Notes: generated by a model not told the origin, from the letters alone. Positions 42,761-54,689 are shown, counted from the stretch's first letter. The stretch is 64,000 bases of DNA from Trichoplusia ni (GCF_003590095.1 NC_039502.1:4689753-4753752); one strand, 5' to 3'. Numbers and translations are program-made.

Positions 42761-43205
42761 TTTATTGCTCTTTTGCTATTTGTAACAATTACCGTTTTAG
42801 TGTTGGATAGTATAGCTGACTTGACCATTTCTATAAGTGCAAAAGCATATGTATCAGGATCTTTGAGGACATTGCAGGAAGGTGTCAATATTGATTATAG
42901 TATGACGAGCATTGTCATAGTTTACTACCGTTTTGTGCATATTAGGTATCATAGTTTGATACTTATCACCGATAAGTCCACAAATAAGGCAATGGTCTGT
43001 TACTGTTGTATTTAACACCGCTGAAAAAGCTATGCTCGTTTGTTTATCACGGCATAAAAAGACATAATCAAGGCAGGCGTCCATTCTCGTTGCTAAGTTA
43101 TGAGCCGGTAATAGTCCATGTAGTGATAGCATGTTTAAGTATGTTAGTCTATTATGTCTCTCTTGATTATGTTCAACTGGGGAAATAATTAAGTCAATGT
43201 TAATA
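42761..43205 (-). pseudogene. LINE (CR1-like) endonuclease C-terminal part
   Basis: Minus strand: NIDLI (from GDxNIDLI), LSLHGLLPAHNLATR, CLDYVFL, NTTVTDHCLI, and after a shift DPDTYAFALIEMVK up to RAIK. Its continuation PWITTG is at 41695, across the plus-strand LINE copy. Confidence 0.8.
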
Positions 43206-43662
43206 TCAGTAGTCGGAGTCGGCCCATAGTGCGTCAGGTGGCTTTGGGAGGCTGTCAGTCCAGCCATCCCAACTCCCTCCAGAACCGCTGAAGTCACCTG
43301 GGACGTTCGCAGGCTTCTGTGACGGAGCTCGGTGAACCGAGGATCCCTGCCCGGCATTTCGCGACCCCCGTGCACTCCAGGAGCACGGTTGCCGCTGATT
43401 CTTCATGTTGAAGACAGCCTCTACATAGTGGACTATCTGTAACAGTGATGGTGAAAAGATGTTTATTAAGTGGAATGTGCCCGGTCAGCGAGGCCACCAC
43501 TATTCGTAAGTCGACACGCTTTAGCCCAATCAGGCTGCGAGACAGTCTCGGTGAGCGGATAGGGACCGCCTCCCTTGACTGTCTGCAGCCGTTCACCGTA
43601 GCCCAGCGGTCGTTGTGGTTGTTAGTAGTCTGTCGCCTTAACCATGAAACCATAACCTGCAC
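43206..43662 (-). pseudogene. RNase H-bearing LINE, ORF2 C-terminus
   Basis: Minus strand, reading LTGHIPLNKHLF, then a CxxC...ECxGVAKCRA zinc-finger-like tail, and in a shifted frame the last residues near 43210. Such a tail follows RNase H in I/LOA-group LINEs of insects. It joins upstream to 43638-44366. Confidence 0.7.
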
Positions 43663-44366
43663 TGGCCAAAGGGAACAGGCAGATATGGCCGGGGGCCAAA
43701 GATCCGCGTGTCCGATCCTCTCCTCGCCAGCTGATCAGCAGCGTCGTTTCCTAGAGATTCGCTGTGGCCTTTTATCCATTGCAGGGTCACCACGTTGCCC
43801 ACAGCAATGCGCTCGAGAGCTTGGTGGCACTCTTGTATCAGCGACGACGTGATAATGTAGTTGTCCAGTGCCTTAAGAACCGCCATGCTATCGGAGAGAA
43901 TCCTGATGGCTTGGTCCTGGACCCTCTCCTTTCTATAGCTCTGGCCGCCTGGGTGATGGCTACACTCGCATTGGAAGATCGAGTTGTCTGCACCCAGTGG
44001 TATTGATATGTTGATGTTCAGGTCCATTGAGAATACTCCTGCGTCTGTGCTTGAGTCCGTTTTTGAGCCATCTGTGTAGACGCGTACATCGTGTATTCCC
44101 GAGGAATCTTGTTTGTTTTCTGTCGTTTGTATTGTGTATGCTTTGTTGAAGACATACATCCTAGGTATTCGGTCACATGGTGCATTCAGCATTGGTATGG
44201 ACTTAAGGCTTTTGTGCCATATGTCACCATGGCCTCTAGATTGTGCGCGCCATAGTCCCGAGTGTTTTAGTCTTGTAGCAGCTACCGCTGCCTCTTGTTG
44301 TATGAAGAGGTCTAGCGGCGGCAGTCCAAGCAGCACCTCCAGAGCCGCTGTTGGTGTTGTTCTCAT
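43638..44366 (-). pseudogene. LINE RNase H domain
   Basis: Minus strand, 242 codons open. RNase H core residues are visible: VYTDGSKTDSS (first Asp), ILSDSMAVLKAL (later Asp) and WIKGHSESLGNDAADQLAR (His and last Asp). The second carboxylate position is less clear. The domain removes RNA from the hybrid during reverse transcription and marks the I-superclade (I, LOA, Outcast type). Confidence 0.8.
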
Positions 44367-44999
44367 GCATCCCGTGACAGCACAGCATGCTAGTCTCTGG
44401 AAGCTTTGTAGTTTATCAATGGCGGTACTTATTTTGGTTCTGGGTCACCATACTACCGCTCCATATGTGATGATAGGCCTGATTACGGCTGTGTACAACC
44501 ATAGGGTAATCTTGGGTGAGAGGCCCCTTTTTTTTCCCATTAGTCTTTTACATTGCCAGAAGGTGATACAGGCTTTGTTGAGTTTTTGTTGTACATGTTT
44601 GTTCCATAACAGTTTGTTGTCCAGAGTCACTCCCAGATATTTGACATCACTGGTTAAACAAAGTTCGGTGTTAAATAGTTTTGGTAGTTTTAGTCTGGGT
44701 AGTTTGCGTTTGTTGGTGAATAGTATGAGTTCCGTCTTAGTCGGATTCACGGAAAGCTCGTGGTCTATGCACCATGTTTCGACCGTCCTTAGAGCAGAGC
44801 TCATAAGATTGCACAAAGTGCTCTCACAGGGTCCGCTGATTAGAATGGTGATGTCATCTGCATAGCCTACCGTAAAATGTCGTTGTGCGTTGAGTCTTGT
44901 GATGAGCTCATCAACCACCAGGTTACACAGAAGCGGCGAAAGGATCCCCCCTTGAGGGTAGCCCCTCGCCACCATGGCTCTTGTTTCGTTTCCATAAAA
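44367..44999 (-). pseudogene. LINE RT C-terminal half, 5' truncated
   Basis: Minus strand: ARGYPQGGILSPLLCNLVVDELI (RT block 4), GYADDITILI active site near 44850, NPTKTEL, VKYLGVTLD. Everything before the GYPQGG block is missing because the copy stops at about 45000, just before the BEL LTR. It shares its orientation with the RNase H domain at 43638-44366, and with the next feature formed one ORF2. A frame change lies between them near 44400. Confidence 0.85.
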
Positions 45000-45051
45000 G
45001 AAAAAACAAAACGTAATTTAATCAGACCAATTTAGTTTCTTTTTTTATCGT

Positions 45052-45517
45052 TGTTCTGCTATCCTGCGGCAGCAGTATCGAAACGCCAATCTGTTGGTTG
45101 TTCATGTACGCATCAAAACAATCAAATTCGACGGCATGACTCGCGCGAAGTTCGTTAGAGTCGCCAACGCCTCCTAGCGTTAGTTTTCAAAAAAGGAAGC
45201 GCGCGCGCGGACGGTACGATATCGCGGCTCAACTAAAACCGAAAACCGATTACACCTCCTATTAAAATCGTGTGAAATCATCAGCCAGTAGCCTTCATCA
45301 TCTCAGGATCACCAACGGAGTGGAAGCTCAATGACTAGTGCAGGTCGCAGCCCAGGATTCACGAGGTACGTGCGTGCATTGTATCTTTACTGTAGCCTGT
45401 CTAGGATCTCGCAGAACAACAAATAATTAACGTGTTTTTTATCGTAAGACCACCTCCTGGTCTCCCCAGAGTGGCATCCGCATCACAATTTCATTTCGGC
45501 TGGTGCGAGTTGCTACA
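45052..45517 (+). repeat. BEL/Pao 5' LTR (start inferred)
   Basis: Begins TGTTCTGC and ends TGCTACA seven bases before a primer binding site. The 3' end is firm because of that site; the start is chosen as the first TGTT after the truncated LINE. The matching 3' LTR would lie in or past the sequence gap. Confidence 0.5.
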
Positions 45518-45524
45518 TCTTTTT

Positions 45525-45543
45525 TGGTGCCGGAACCCGGGAG
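45525..45543 (+). promoter_or_regulatory. BEL/Pao primer binding site
   Basis: TGGTGCCGGAACCCGGGAG follows the LTR at a short distance, in the form usual for BEL elements. I do not assign the tRNA with confidence. Confidence 0.6.
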
Positions 45544-46664
45544 CTTCCATTTAATTCTTATCGAATCGCCATATTGGTTTTCTGGTTAAAGGTAATATAA
45601 TATAATCTCAATCGATCTATTGTTTTAACAAACCATATCGCATTTTGAGTTATCCCATCGGAACTATCAAACCATTCCATTAATTTCATAATTATTCATA
45701 ACTAAACACGTCACGTAAACGAGCTAAGTAGGTACTTATCCTAAATTCGCCATCGAACAAAAAACTATAACAATAAAACTTCCGATTAGCTTGTGAGGGT
45801 AACTATGCCGATCTAACTACAAATACCGTCCTGCATGGGTATTCTCGCTTGTTACTTAACAATTATTGTGGTGAAGTCAAATTGTGCAATCACTTTTATC
45901 AATTTATCGGTGCACACTTTGACAACCCGCAATAAGTAACTCATCGGCTCATTAAAATGCAAGTGACCTACCAAAACAAATAACGTAATACTAAGTAGAT
46001 TATCCGTTTTTATTAAAGTGGTTTTTGTAGTAACATTTGTTCATTAAATACTTTCATTCGTAAAAACGTACGTCGTTTAAACGTACTTACGAGTATTATT
46101 ATTCACTGTAGGTAGGTAGATTGAAATATCGTAAACCGTTTCTATCAAAATAACGTATCAGTTACCTAGGTACCTACGATTAAAACTTCTCGACGAGTCG
46201 GTGATTAAATTTACCGTTTATTCTTACGAATTGAACACAGAGGTAATCAGCTGTTGCAGTACATTGTGTCTATAGTTCTATACAGTCACCAATCGACCCT
46301 GTCATATCTGTGTATGCTTATAATAAGCAGCGAGTAGCTAGATTTGCTAGTTGTAACAATAGGGATACCTACACCGTACACGCGTCTTGTGACGTACCTA
46401 TTTCAAGCGCGCCGAAGTTCGGTGGGCGTTTGGGTAGGATCATAGAAATCTAAATACCTTGTTATTTAGATTTCTATGGGTAGGATACACTGTCTTAGCG
46501 ACAACAACCTACTTATTGCGGATGATACTTGCACATAAGTAGGTACATTTATTTAGTGCTTAATTATAATCCGTAAGCTTAACTCTATATCGAAATTCTT
46601 CGCACATTACAAGAAATAATATCTCATAGCTTTGTTTTGTACCCGCTTAATAAACTTTTTTTAA
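45544..46664 (+). other. BEL leader, no gene seen
   Basis: About 1.1 kb of non-coding DNA, unusually long for a leader. It contains a perfect 16-bp hairpin at 46441-46478, so it may itself hold a small insertion. Confidence 0.45.
46441..46478. repeat. perfect 16-bp hairpin
   Basis: CATAGAAATCTAAATA, a 6-base loop, then the exact complement. Small fold-back or MITE remnant; nothing shows that it is a processed RNA. Confidence 0.9.
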
Positions 46665-47591
46665 ATGCCGCTTCTCGGAAAACCTACCCGCAGGGGTACA
46701 TTAAAAAAATCAAAATGTAATGAAGTAGAATATTCGACTCAAGATTTACCGTCTTTGCGTAGGAAACGAACCATTTCTTATAACCGTTTAAATAAAGCGC
46801 TGGATAGGTATTTTAGCCGAAAACGATTTTTCTCAACTAAATTTGTTTTTGTCATATTTTCAAGACATTAAGCAACATGCTGCTAGTTTTGAGGATGCGC
46901 ATTTTACGATCCAGGAGATTCTCGATGACCCTGAAAATGAGGACAATGACCTTCAAGAAAGGTTTGATGCAATGTATTACAGATTATTGTCAATCCATCG
47001 AACGTTATCTAAAACTGAATCAACTCGGTCTTGCGACACTTCTTCGTCGAATATTCGATTACCGAAAATCGTGCTTCCTAACTTTAGCGGCGACATTAAA
47101 AAATGGCCTGAGTATTATGATACGTTTAACACCTTAATACATAACTCAACATCGTTAACCGACACTGAGAAGCTTCATTATCTCGTATCGTCTCTGAGCG
47201 GCGATGCGCTGCTTGTTATCAAGCCTTTCCCTCTGACACACGAACACTACCGCGACGCATACGAAACACTCACCGCGCGCATAAGATAAGAATCTATAAG
47301 AATAAGCGGGATCTTGCGTTTACGTGTTGGCGGGATATTTTGAAAATTGAATTTAAGGTTTACGACGCGCACGCATTTAGAAGGTCACTCGATTTATTCG
47401 AGGAAAACTTAAGCATTTTAAGGACTATTAATTTGCCGGTTAACCATTGGGATTTCATTTTAGTGTATCATATCTTATCGAAGGTCGACCAGAGGCTTCG
47501 TCGGGATTTTGAGGAAAAACATTCCGATGTAGAACTTCCTACTTATAACCAATCCAAGTGTGAGGCTTTATTGCGACACACATTTCGTTGA
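46665..47591 (+). pseudogene. gag: BEL/Pao gag
   Basis: ATG at 46665 followed by three open pieces (to 46871, 46843-47289, 47340-47591) in different frames. The middle piece has the DUF1759-type block LPKIVLPNFSGDIKKWPEYYD...LHYLVSSLSGDAL that typifies BEL gag. Frame changes lie near 46862 and 47285-47300. Zinc knuckles and protease follow in the pol piece. Confidence 0.85.
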
Positions 47592-49162
47592 ATCGGACAA
47601 ACCTCAACCGAGGTCTAAATCTGCTCACCACACTCGTTGCCGCTAAGCCCGCTACTACACAACAACTGAATGAAGGGGTACCAACTAATGTCCTATACAC
47701 AAAAAAATGCACGTTTCGTTCAGATTTCCATTCCATTGCCGCATGTCCTGAGTTTCTTAAAAAATCGTTTGATGAACGTTTGCAGATCGCTACTGAGAAA
47801 CACTGGTGCTTTAACTGTTTGAATCCATCTCATCAGTTAAAAGATTGTAAATCTATATTTTCGTGTCGCATATGCAAGAGAAACCACCACACCTTACTCC
47901 ATCGCGATAAGATTAGTGAGTCAAATCAGTCTTCATCGACATTAGTGTCAAGGTCGTTAACACACACCACTGTCCTACTGGCCACAGCAATGATTCAGGT
48001 CCGCGATGCCTTTGGCTCAATGCAATCGTTCCGAGCTCTTTTTGATACTGGAAGTCAAAGCAATTTTATCACGGAAAAGGCAGTGAAACGTCTAAGCCTA
48101 CCACTTAGTCCAACTAACGACAACGTCAGCGGTATCGGAGATGCTTCAGCGCCGATTCTTAGTGACATCACGTGTTTGATAGGCACAAAGGATAAAATCC
48201 TATTTAAATTGAACTTGCACGTCATATCAACAATATGTGGCGATCAACCGATAGCAAAACTTAATACATCTGGGTGGACCCACATTGAATCGAAACCTTT
48301 AGCAGATCCTGGTTTTGATCTCCCGGGACCTATCGACATATTGCTCGGCGCAGAGGTGTTTGCTGACTCGCTTCTAAATCAACATATCAAAGGCAATGCA
48401 AATCAACCGATAGCTCTTAACTCTGTTTTTGGCTGGCTTCTTTTGGGCAAAACTCGTCTAGCTTCAAACACCTTAGTGCACGCATCGGGAAAAAACGACA
48501 TCGACTTGAATTCGTTAGTTCAACGTTTCTGGGAGTTAGACTGCGTACCCAAGGCGTCTCTTCTGACTCCAGAGGAGGTGTTTTGCGAACAAAAGTTCTT
48601 ATCCGACCATTGCCGCGATACGTTTGGACGATACACAGTACGCTTACCATTCAAAGATAATAGCGAACCGAAGTTTGAAGGTTCTCGTGACGTTGCAGTT
48701 AGACGATTTCATGCAATAGAACGTAGGCTGTCTCGTGACCCTGACTTACAAAAGGAATACGCGAATTTTATGACAGATTACTTGGACGCCGGTCATATGT
48801 CTTTGGTTCCCGGGAATGAACTCAGTCAGGGGAAATATTGTATTCCACATCATTGCGTCTTGCGTCCTGACTCTGCTACCACCCGTCTCCGCGTTGTCTT
48901 TGACGCGTCGGCCAAGGATCTGGAGGACTCTCGGTCTTTAAACGACACTCAACTAATCGGTCCCAAGTTACAACCGAACATTTTAGAAATTCTATTGCGA
49001 TTTAGGGTACATAATATTGTTTTTATGGCTGACGTTCGACAAATGTACCGTCAAATTCTTATTTCCCAAGCCGATCGTGACTACCAGCGCATTTTTTGGA
49101 GAACCACTCCTACAGAATGTCTTCAAGAATACCGTTTGAATACTGTAACATATGGCGTTTCA
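47588..49162 (+). pseudogene. pol: BEL/Pao gag end, protease and RT N-terminus
   Basis: An open frame with CFNCLNPSHQLKDC (CCHC knuckle), a second Cys/His cluster, the protease site ALFDTGSQSNFI near 48030-48066, DILLGAE and WLLLG, and RT blocks HHCVLRPDS, RVVFDASAK and FMADVRQMYRQI, ending at NTVTYGVS. There the LINE 49163-55493 begins; the next BEL residues are at 55494. Beyond 49162 the same frame stays open into LINE DNA up to 49444, but that part is not BEL. Confidence 0.9.
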
Positions 49163-49171
49163 CGCCACACG

Positions 49172-49227
49172 CACGTCCGCACGCAGAACGCTCGCGCCTC
49201 GGCGCGAGCGCTCTGCGTGCGGACGTG
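49172..49227 (+). promoter_or_regulatory. 27-bp hairpin at the LINE 5' end
   Basis: CACGTCCGCACGCAG... (49172-49198) pairs with 49201-49227 with one mismatch and a 2-base spacer, all GC-rich in AT-rich surroundings. It begins nine bases after the insertion point, so it would be at the very 5' end of the LINE RNA. Confidence 0.9.
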
Positions 49228-49279
49228 TTATTATTATTTAATTTTCGGAAATTGTGTAACAGTAAAAAAAAAAAAAAAG

Positions 49280-50222
49280 TTTAAAAGTGGTGCAGTGCAA
49301 AAATGTAAACTGTTTTTGTCATTGGCTAAGGAAGAAGTAATTAAGTGTAAAGGGACTTGTGAATCTGTAGATCACAAGAAATGTGTGAGAAGTTTAAAGC
49401 AGTTTTTGCAATCAGAGATATGCGATGAGTGTCAGAAATGTTAGCTCCAAAGTATACCTGCAGGCGCCTACCATTGATATAGATCCTGAGAAGATTACCG
49501 TCGAAAAACTGTTAATAGATATGAACAAGAAGCTGGAGATTATCTATAATCTAGAGAAAAAACTTGACGATCTCACGGATACTGTAGATTTTTATGCCGA
49601 ACAATACCAGCAAATGCTGGAATTCAAAAAGACTGCAGAAAATAAAATAAAGGCTATAGAACAACGGAATGTATATCTTGAAAAGTGCAATGCGGCTCTA
49701 GAAGAAAGGGTAGTTAGCTTGGAGAAGAAAGAAATAGAAAAAAGCATAGAAATAGCGTGCCTGGAGAAAAATAAAGAAGACGAAAACATACAAGACATAG
49801 TCAAGGACGTTGCCGCAAAGTTAAGTTTGAATCCAGAAGATATAGAAAGTGTTGAGAGGATGAGCTCACCAACTACACCAAAATCGGGGGTAGATCGACC
49901 TCGCCCGGTTGTGGTGAAGCTGCGGTCGAAACAGGCTCGCGACCAGTGGTTGCAAAAACGAAAATATCGCATCACGAATGGAGATTTATATGGCAACAAC
50001 AATAACAACAGAATTTACATAAATGAAGACTTAACTAAGGCCACGAGATTGTTATTTTGGGAGACCAGAAACCAATTAAAACACCTATATAAGTACATAT
50101 GGACACAAAACTCCAACATACTTGTTAAAAAGAGCGAGAACGAAAAGATTATTCGTATTAAATCAGAAAACGACATAAAGCAGCTATACGACAATAACAA
50201 AAATGTCCTTGAACATTTCTAG
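49280..50222 (+). CDS. LINE ORF1: zinc-finger-like start (shifted), coiled coil, RNA-binding domain
   Basis: The main frame runs from ATG 49425 to TAG 50220-50222 (265 residues). It has a long coiled coil (about residues 25-125: LEKKLDDL, LEERVVSLEKKE) and a basic C-terminal region (VVVKLRSKQARDQWLQKRKY) like the RNA-binding domain of LINE ORF1 proteins. Just upstream, in another frame (49297-49444), Cys/His pairs (IKCKGTC, DHKKC, ICDECQKC) look like a PHD-type finger that in related ORF1 proteins precedes the coiled coil, so a one-base shift near 49425-49445 may separate them. Confidence 0.7.
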
Positions 50223-53200
50223 GAACTTGACGACAACGAAACACTCTGCGCACACTACGTGATTTCCAAAATTATAAAATTCGATACTTTAAACTTGGAT
50301 GCAACCGATATTGAATATAATAGATATGATGATATTAATACTTGGTCTAAACAATTCTCAAATAAATATATTAACATAATACACCTGAACATAAGATCTA
50401 TGCGAAAACAATTTAACCAATTGCTTGTCTTATTAAGTCATTGTATAGTCAACAGAACAATAAGTGTCATAGTTCTTACAGAAGTGAACATAAAAAGTGA
50501 AGAAGTTTCATTGTATAAAATTCCGGGATATATAGTATTTCCTAACACCAGGGAGGCAAGAAGAGGAGGTGGGATACTGGTGTATGTAAGAGAAGACTTG
50601 ACTTTTACTACAGTAATGCCACAAATAGCACTAAAAGCAACAGAATTGACGTATGGAAAACTTACGAATGGGAACAGAACTACACACATAATGGCTATAT
50701 ACCGACCACCAAACAAAAACAAGCTAATATTCATTGCGGAATTGGAAGCCATACTGAAACAAATTCCATTTTCAGAAGAATTATTATTAATCGGAGATGT
50801 CAACATTAATATAAGTCAACATACAGACACGAGTCTAAATGCTTATAAAATCATGTTGTGTGAAAGCGGCCTGCAAAGTGCAATACCTACGACCGAGGCG
50901 ACGCGCGAAGCGATCGTGGACGGCCGGCTGAATTCCTCGAATATTGACCATGTGTGCGTGCGCGCGGGCCGCGGCCGGCCGCTCGATGCGCGCGCGCACT
51001 TGCTAACTTGTACCCTATCCGATCACTATATGGTTGGAATTAGCTTGGCAAAAATCGGTGAGGTATCCAATAATAATTTTAAAATACAAACAATTTTAAA
51101 CGAAAAAATGGTTCGCGCTAGTTTAGTAGCAGTTGATTGGTCAGAATTATTGCAAATTAATTGTCCTAATTTAATGTATGAAAAACTACACAAGATTTTC
51201 GATGAAACATACAATACATGTAAAATAGAAATAATAAAAAAGGAAAAGAGAATTACGCAACCTTGGGTAGATAGTGAACTCAAAAAAAAGTTAGAATATA
51301 GGGATTTGCTTTTCAGGGCTTGGAAATCTTCACCGAATAACATGAATAATAGATTAATATATACAAGATACAGAAATAAAGTAAATAAATTAATAGACAT
51401 CGCTAAAAATAGATACAGACAGCTTGAGATAAAGAAATGTAATAAGAATTCTAGAAAAATATGGTCTAATATAAATAAATGGATAGGTAACCCTAAAACT
51501 AGCTTAGATAGTGTTATTTTAAAATACTTAGGGCCAACAAATACTGTATATAATATATGTAATAAGTTCTCTCAAACCTTCACTGGAGAAATATTAAAAA
51601 TTAAGCATAATTGCAATAACAATTTTCTAGATAGGAGCTCATATGTGAAGCCAATTAATATGTCTTTTTATTTTAGAAAGGTAGATGCAAGCACTATAGA
51701 AAAATATATAAATAAACTAGATTTTAATAAAGCACCTGGAATAGATAGAATTAGAGTACAGGATATTAAACAAGTCAAAAAACAAATAAGCCCAGTATTA
51801 GCGAAATTTATAAACATGTGTGTAGATAAAGGAATGTACCCGGATATTTTAAAGAAATCTATCATACGTCCTATATATAAACAGGGGAGCCACATAGACT
51901 ATGGCAACTATAGGCCAGTCGCGATATTATCTGTATTAAATAAAATAACAGAAAAAGTAATTGTTAATGAAATAAGTAGTTACTTAGAACAAAATAATAT
52001 AATATCAGAAGCACAGCACGGGTTCCGGCGCGGACGCAGCACCGCCACCGCGCTCACGCAGTTCACAGTCTACGTCAACAACAGTCTCAACGAGGGTAAG
52101 TTTGTTGCTGCTCTGTTTATTGATTATAAAAAGGCCTTCGACACTCTGGACCACGAGGTGCTGCTACGAGCAATGGATGAATGTGGCATCAGAGGCCCCG
52201 TCAGCAGGTGGTTCAAGTGTTATCTGGAGAATAGGACTATCCGCACCTCGATAGACGGAACCACAGGAGAAGAGGTAAGCGTGAGTCTCGGTGTGCCGAC
52301 CGGCTCCGTGTACGGCCCCGTTGGCTATATTATGCATGTCAATAGTGTCACTAACGTAATAAAGCATTGTAAGATGTTCATGTACGCGGATGACATGTGT
52401 TTAATGTATTCGTCCAAAAACACAAGAGATGCACAAATGCATATACAGGAAGATTTTGAAAATATCATTAAATGGGCACATGATAACGGCATAATAATTA
52501 ATTTCGCTAAGACAAAGGTAATGTACATCAGTTCCCCGTAAAGTCACTACAATAAACAAGGTAAGTTAAGTATACCTATCTACGGACATACTTACGAATG
52601 TCTGCACCACAACAAAATAGGATGCCAGTGCGTAGCTATAGACGTAGTAGATAAATTCCGGTACCTAGGTTTGACAGTGGATAGTGAACTTAACTGGAAA
52701 CTTCACGTTAATGAGGTATGCAATAGACTGCAATCAATCCTAAGCAATTTCTTTCATTTGAGTAGCTTTGTGAATAGAAAAGTTTTATATGTAGTATACT
52801 ATGTACTCGTCGACTCAATAATTAGTTATGGACTAAGTAGTTATGGCCTCACGTTCAAAACGCAATTAGATCGCATTAAACAGTTACAAATAAGAATAAT
52901 TAAATATTTAGTAAGGAAAAAAGTTAAACTAAAGTGCAAACAAAACTACGACGAATTATTTAAAATATGTAAAATACTACCAGTGCATGCAAAAGTAGAT
53001 TACCTTATAGCATTAGAACAATATAAGCTAAATATGTACAAAAATCCAATAGCACATAATTATCGCACTAGGCGGGTTGAACAGGGTAAATATGTAATAC
53101 CATCTGTAAGAAATTATTATGGTAAAAGAACAAGGAAATATATAACTCCTGTAATATTTAATAAACTAGACTTTATAAGAAATATGTCCAAAGAAGTAAG

Positions 53201-53246
53201 CAAAGTAACTGTTAAGAAAAGACTAAAAGAAGTATTAATATTATAA
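50223..53246 (+). pseudogene. LINE ORF2: endonuclease and reverse transcriptase, one frameshift
   Basis: In the same frame as ORF1 after a single TAG. The endonuclease has HLNIRSMRKQ, LTEVNIKS, GDVNINI and LSDHYMV; RT has FNKAPGIDRI, GNYRPVAILSVLNK, FIDYKKAFDTLD and MYADDMCLM. The usual PQGS block is GVPTGSVYGP here, an odd change. The frame closes at 52541 in a CCCC run, and the C-terminal domain continues in another frame to 53246 (FRYLGLTVDSELNW onward). Apart from this one shift it looks intact. Confidence 0.85.
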
Positions 53247-54443
53247 ATAAACATAGGAGTAAGAACAGATCTCATTACAATTGTTAACCAAATAGAAATT
53301 TCAATAAGAATTAGTTGTAATAAATAATGGTAGATATAAACAGGTTGATGTTCCTAGAATATAAATTTAATTTTTATATTGTAATAGTTACAAGATAAAG
53401 TATATACAGGGTGTAAGGGACATCGTGTCGGTTATGGGGACCTGGGGTTCTAGACATGATTCCAGACCCCCCTGCGTTGGAATTTTTCATCGGTCTTTTC
53501 ATGAAAATTGCATTTTTTTTTCGCGTTTTTTTAATTTTATGTGTCATAAAATCATTTTTCCTACGTATTTCAATAATATTTTCATAACAAAAGTAATTGT
53601 TAAGCCGTTTTCACGAAAAAAGGCAATGTAAATGAAACACTAAAAACTGCTCCGGATCAGCTGATTCGTAAAGGTACTCGTCGGTCATCGCTCTCTCGCA
53701 AATCTAACCGAAAGTGACGTCAAAACCGAACCAATACATGAGCGTCAACCGTAAGAGATAGCGCAACTATTGCGCGCGCACTCGCACTCATTATTCGTAA
53801 TCCTGCCTACTATTCCTTTAAAAAAAGCCGCGCGCTTTGTAGGCACCGCTAGCCGCCTTTGTCGACACCGCCAGCGCGCCGACAAACACCTACAGCGGTA
53901 TCGGCGAGTGACGTACCTGTGACACTGGATAAAATAGTACATCGATTTTTGTTACACGGGTTCCATGTTATAAAATAAAAAATCACTCTTTCAGCGTTTA
54001 TCAACTTATCGTACTACGAAATTTATTAAAACCTTTTATTATTAACAGTTTGTTATTGTTTAGAATTCTGTAGTTCTAAAACATGTTGTTATAAACAATA
54101 ATTTATTTTTTGCTAAAATTAAACTCTGTTTTGTTACTAATATCCATCATCTACTAATGAAATTCCTGCCTAAACATTTTTATCATTTTTTTTCCTACGA
54201 ACTGCTGAATAATTATTTCAGTCACATAAAACAATTATGTTCTTACACAAAAGTACATTTTGTGATTAATCAATTTTAAAGGTTTAAGATAAGTACTTTA
54301 TTGTCAAGAATAATTTTACGATATTCACTTCGACCTCATGTAATTTATCGATAAAGAATCATAGGTACCTAGGTCCAACACTACTCAAAGGTAAAACCGA
54401 AAGTTCGGCTTTTTTCAAAATAGTACCTATTTTTACTCAGTTT

Positions 54444-54686
54444 GTTCCTTACGCTTATCGAATGTGCATGAGCAATCGGGTAATTCGCGGACTAATTATC
54501 GTGTAGGCAGACAATTTTATTGTGTTGAGTGATATAACACTTTATTGTGTTAAGTGATATAACACAGGCAGACAATTTTATTGTGTTAAGTGATATAACA
54601 CTTAACACAATAAAATTGTCTGCCTACACGATAATTAGTCCGCGAATTACCCGATTGCTCATGCACATTCGATTAGCGTAAGGAAC
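54444..54686. repeat. long inverted repeat, about 90-bp arms
   Basis: GTTCCTTACGCTTATCGAAT... on the left pairs with ...GATTAGCGTAAGGAAC on the right almost perfectly for about 90 bp. The centre has three tandem GTGTTAAGTGATATAACAC-like units that are palindromic themselves. No coding content. Confidence 0.9.
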
Positions 54687-54689
54687 ACA

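Larger units (their letters stand above)
41702..42767 (+). mobile_element. 5'-truncated CR1-like LINE with 7-bp target duplication
   Basis: Flanked by TTTATTG at 41702-41708 and 42761-42767. Contains the ORF2 C-terminus, a 3' UTR and a TTTTGA-type tail repeat (42742-42760). Target-primed reverse transcription with 5' truncation explains this structure. Confidence 0.9.

Noticed and set aside
43445..44865. Plus-strand ORFs of up to 250 residues
   Set aside because: Antisense shadows of the minus-strand RT/RNase H LINE, which has clear catalytic motifs.
49163..49279. BEL ORF continuing past 49162
   Set aside because: The frame stays open by chance across the LINE hairpin; BEL residues resume only at 55494.
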